From contig JAJFLN010000314.1 in NCBI GenBank assembly GCA_021772705.1, positions 1 to 5,570 of the forward strand: a stretch of 5,570 nt of DNA, in the 5' to 3' direction. Below, in pieces: positions 3,712 through 5,570 of the stretch. The notes beneath the pieces are model-generated. The model did no database searches and had not been told where the DNA came from. It saw nothing but the letters and a program-made list of their open reading frames with translations. The position numbers were made by a program, and so were the translations under genes. Origin of the DNA: Candidatus Cloacimonadota bacterium (GTDB lineage: Bacteria > Muiribacteriota > UBA6191 > JACPRK01). Numbering within the stretch: the first letter of the stretch is position 1; each line of letters opens with the position of its first letter.

Positions 3712-5570
3712 CGGCCCTGACAGGACAGGATACCCGGAAGGCTGTCGAGGAGGGCGCCGGCGGCCATCTGATCCGGCTGGCCATCGAGAATCCGGTCTCC
3801 GTCGCCGTCGCAATCCTGCTGCTGGCCCTGTTCGGCATGCAGGCTCTCTTCGCCGTCCCGGTGCAGCTCACGCCCGACGTGAGCCGGCCCGTGATCTCCG
3901 TCACCACCGTCTGGCCCGGAGCGAATCCTCAGGAGATCGAGAGCGAGATCGTCGAACGGCAAGAAGACGTGCTCAAGTCCCTCGAGGGTCTGCTCACCAT
4001 GGAGTCCGAGAGTTCTCCCAACGTGGGCACTGTCTTCCTCGAGTTCGCCCCCGGAACGGACCTCGACACAGCGCTCCTGAAGGTGAACAACGACCTGAAC
4101 CAAGTCCCCTCCTATCCTGAAGAGGCAGACAAGCCGGTCATGTCCACCACGGGTTCCCGGGAAGGGGCCATAGCCTGGTTCATCCTGATACCCGCCGACG
4201 ACTCCCACAGGGAGGACATGGACACTCTGCTGGAGTTCGTCGAGGACGAGGTGGAGGCTCGTTTCGAGCGAGTCTCCGGCGTCGCCTCCGCCAACATCTT
4301 CGGAGGCCGGGAGCGGCAGATCGAGGTGCTGATCGACCCGGAGGAGGTGGCCCTCCGAGGCCTGACCTTGAGCCAGGTCGCCAGCCGCTTGGCTGCGGAG
4401 GACAAGGATGTATCGGCGGGACACTTCGACGAGGGCAAGCGGCGCTACGTCCTGCGCTCCGTCGGGGCCTTCACCGATCCAGCGGAGATCGGGGACGTCG
4501 TCCTCCGGGATGACCCGAGAGAGCGAGTCTTCCTCCGGGACGTGAGCCGGGTGCAGGTGAGCTACAAGGACGCCGAGATGGTCGTCCGGTACAAGGGAAT
4601 CCCGGCCATCGCCATCAACGTCCAGAAGCGCACGGGCAGCAACATCCTGGAGATCATGAACGGCGTTCAGGAGCAGGTACGAATCCTGAACGAAGGGCTG
4701 CTGAAGCGGAAGAACCTGAAGATCGTCCAGGCCTATGACGCCACGGTCTACATCCGAGGCGCTCTGGATCTGGTGAAGAGCAACTTCCTCCTCGGTGCCT
4801 CCCTGGCCATCCTGGTGCTGCTGTTCTTCCTCCGGGCGATGGTGCCTACACTCATCATTGCCGTGGCCATCCCCGTGAGTGCCGTCGGGACCTTCCTCTC
4901 CATGTATCTCCTGGGAAGGAACATCAACGTGGTCTCCCTGGCGGGCCTCACCTTCGCCGTGGGGATGCTGGTGGACAACTCCATCGTTGTCCTGGAGAGC
5001 ATCTTCAGCCGCATCGAGGCGGGACAGGACAGGGTAACAGCGTCGATCGAAGGGACCCGGGATGTCTGGGGCGCCGTTCTGGCCTCGACGCTGACCACCG
5101 TCGCCGTGTTCCTGCCAATCTTCTTCCTCCAGGCCGAGGTGGCCCAGCTGTTCCGGGACATCGCCATCGCCATCGCCTGTGCAGTCATCCTCTCCCTCTT
5201 CGTGTCCGTCCTGGCCATCCCGTCGATGGCGGCGGCCTGGATGAAGGGACACGACATGGCGACGGACAAGGGGGACCGATCGACCCGGGCTTCCCGCTTC
5301 GTCCGCTGGATCTGCGGCTCCGTTCCCCTCCGTCTCGCCCTGATCGTGGTGATGACCACCGTCTCCCTGGCCGGTTCCTGGTTCCTGGCCCTCCCTGCGG
5401 AGTACCTACCGGGGGGCAACCAGAACCTCCTCTTCGGAATTCTGATCCCCCCGTCGGGTTACAACATCGAGGAGTTCGACCGGATCGGCGAGTCCATCGC
5501 CGACGACCTCCGACCACTCTGGACGGGGGACAACCCGCAGATCTCGAAGTTCTTCTACGTCGCCTTCGGC
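3708..5570 (+). CDS. Efflux RND transporter permease subunit, 3' end beyond the window
   Basis: The open frame runs 621 codons from the GTG at 3708 to the right edge with no stop; about 1,000-1,050 residues are usual, so about 60% is present. It is the proton-driven inner-membrane pump of a tripartite exporter. TM1 is at about 31-50, followed by VPVQLTPDVSRPVISVTTVW (50-69) and PGANPQEIESEIVE, the usual start of the first porter domain (to about 355). Further membrane segments lie near 358-376, 379-402, 407-428, 454-474, 484-510 and 540-562, and the second porter domain begins at 565. The TM4 motif GMLVDNSIVVLE (419-430) keeps the first proton-relay aspartate (Asp423, AcrB Asp407) but has Asn424 at the AcrB Asp408 position. 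The GTG overlaps the adaptor stop (GTGA), with GGAG at 3694-3697 as a possible ribosome site. About 25 hydrophilic residues precede TM1, longer than in AcrB. Substrate class is unknown. Confidence 0.94.
   Translation, partial: MTALTGQDTRKAVEEGAGGHLIRLAIENPVSVAVAILLLALFGMQALFAVPVQLTPDVSRPVISVTTVWPGANPQEIESEIVERQEDVLKSLEGLLTMESESSPNVGTVFLEFAPGTDLDTALLKVNNDLNQVPSYPEEADKPVMSTTGSREGAIAWFILIPADDSHREDMDTLLEFVEDEVEARFERVSGVASANIFGGRERQIEVLIDPEEVALRGLTLSQVASRLAAEDKDVSAGHFDEGKRRYVLRSVGAFTDPAEIGDVVLRDDPRERVFLRDVSRVQVSYKDAEMVVRYKGIPAIAINVQKRTGSNILEIMNGVQEQVRILNEGLLKRKNLKIVQAYDATVYIRGALDLVKSNFLLGASLAILVLLFFLRAMVPTLIIAVAIPVSAVGTFLSMYLLGRNINVVSLAGLTFAVGMLVDNSIVVLESIFSRIEAGQDRVTASIEGTRDVWGAVLASTLTTVAVFLPIFFLQAEVAQLFRDIAIAIACAVILSLFVSVLAIPSMAAAWMKGHDMATDKGDRSTRASRFVRWICGSVPLRLALIVVMTTVSLAGSWFLALPAEYLPGGNQNLLFGILIPPSGYNIEEFDRIGESIADDLRPLWTGDNPQISKFFYVAFG

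Noticed and set aside
3555..5252. A long open frame of 565 codons on the minus strand.
   Set aside because: It lies opposite the adaptor end and the RND pump gene, and its translation is rich in Asp, Gly, His and Gln with no domain; it is the shadow of the high-GC coding strand.

Overview
The window looks like ordinary chromosomal DNA from a GC-rich, Gram-negative bacterium (roughly 60% G+C or more by eye, with GTG and TTG starts). The double-membrane inference rests on an RND pump and a periplasmic adaptor carrying a TolC-docking motif. I cannot assign a phylum. An acidobacterial, desulfobacterial or deep proteobacterial lineage would fit equally well. All supported genes are on the + strand.

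Layout. Positions 1-285 carry no supportable gene. They hold a small GC hairpin (99-114), a striking perfect 25-bp inverted repeat with a 33-nt spacer (120-202), and a candidate sigma70 promoter (246-275) placed so close to the next gene that its mRNA would be nearly leaderless. Positions 286-2186 form one tight cluster: a QueD-type 6-carboxytetrahydropterin synthase, an IscS-type cysteine desulfurase whose TTG start overlaps the queD stop by 4 nt, and an A-type Fe-S carrier (IscA/ErpA/HesB family) 18 nt further on behind a strong Shine-Dalgarno. Positions 2187-2439 are intergenic, with a hairpin that may be a terminator, a -10-like element resembling the one before queD, and a second hairpin close to the next start. 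Positions 2440-5570 are an efflux operon: a secreted periplasmic adaptor (MFP/HlyD family), overlapped by 4 nt (GTGA) with an RND inner-membrane pump that runs off the right edge after 621 codons.

How the genes work together. QueD makes the precursor used by the radical-SAM enzyme QueE in 7-deazaguanine (queuosine) synthesis. IscS supplies sulfur and the A-type protein delivers Fe-S clusters, which radical-SAM enzymes need, so the first three genes make a plausible though not proven functional set. No iscU scaffold gene lies among them, and the desulfurase lacks most of the C-terminal tail that E. coli IscS uses to bind IscU. The adaptor and RND pump form an export unit that should recruit a TolC-type channel encoded elsewhere.

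The protein genes all belong to known families. The least explained structure is the perfect inverted repeat at 120-202. I did not find convincing evidence of a wholly new system.
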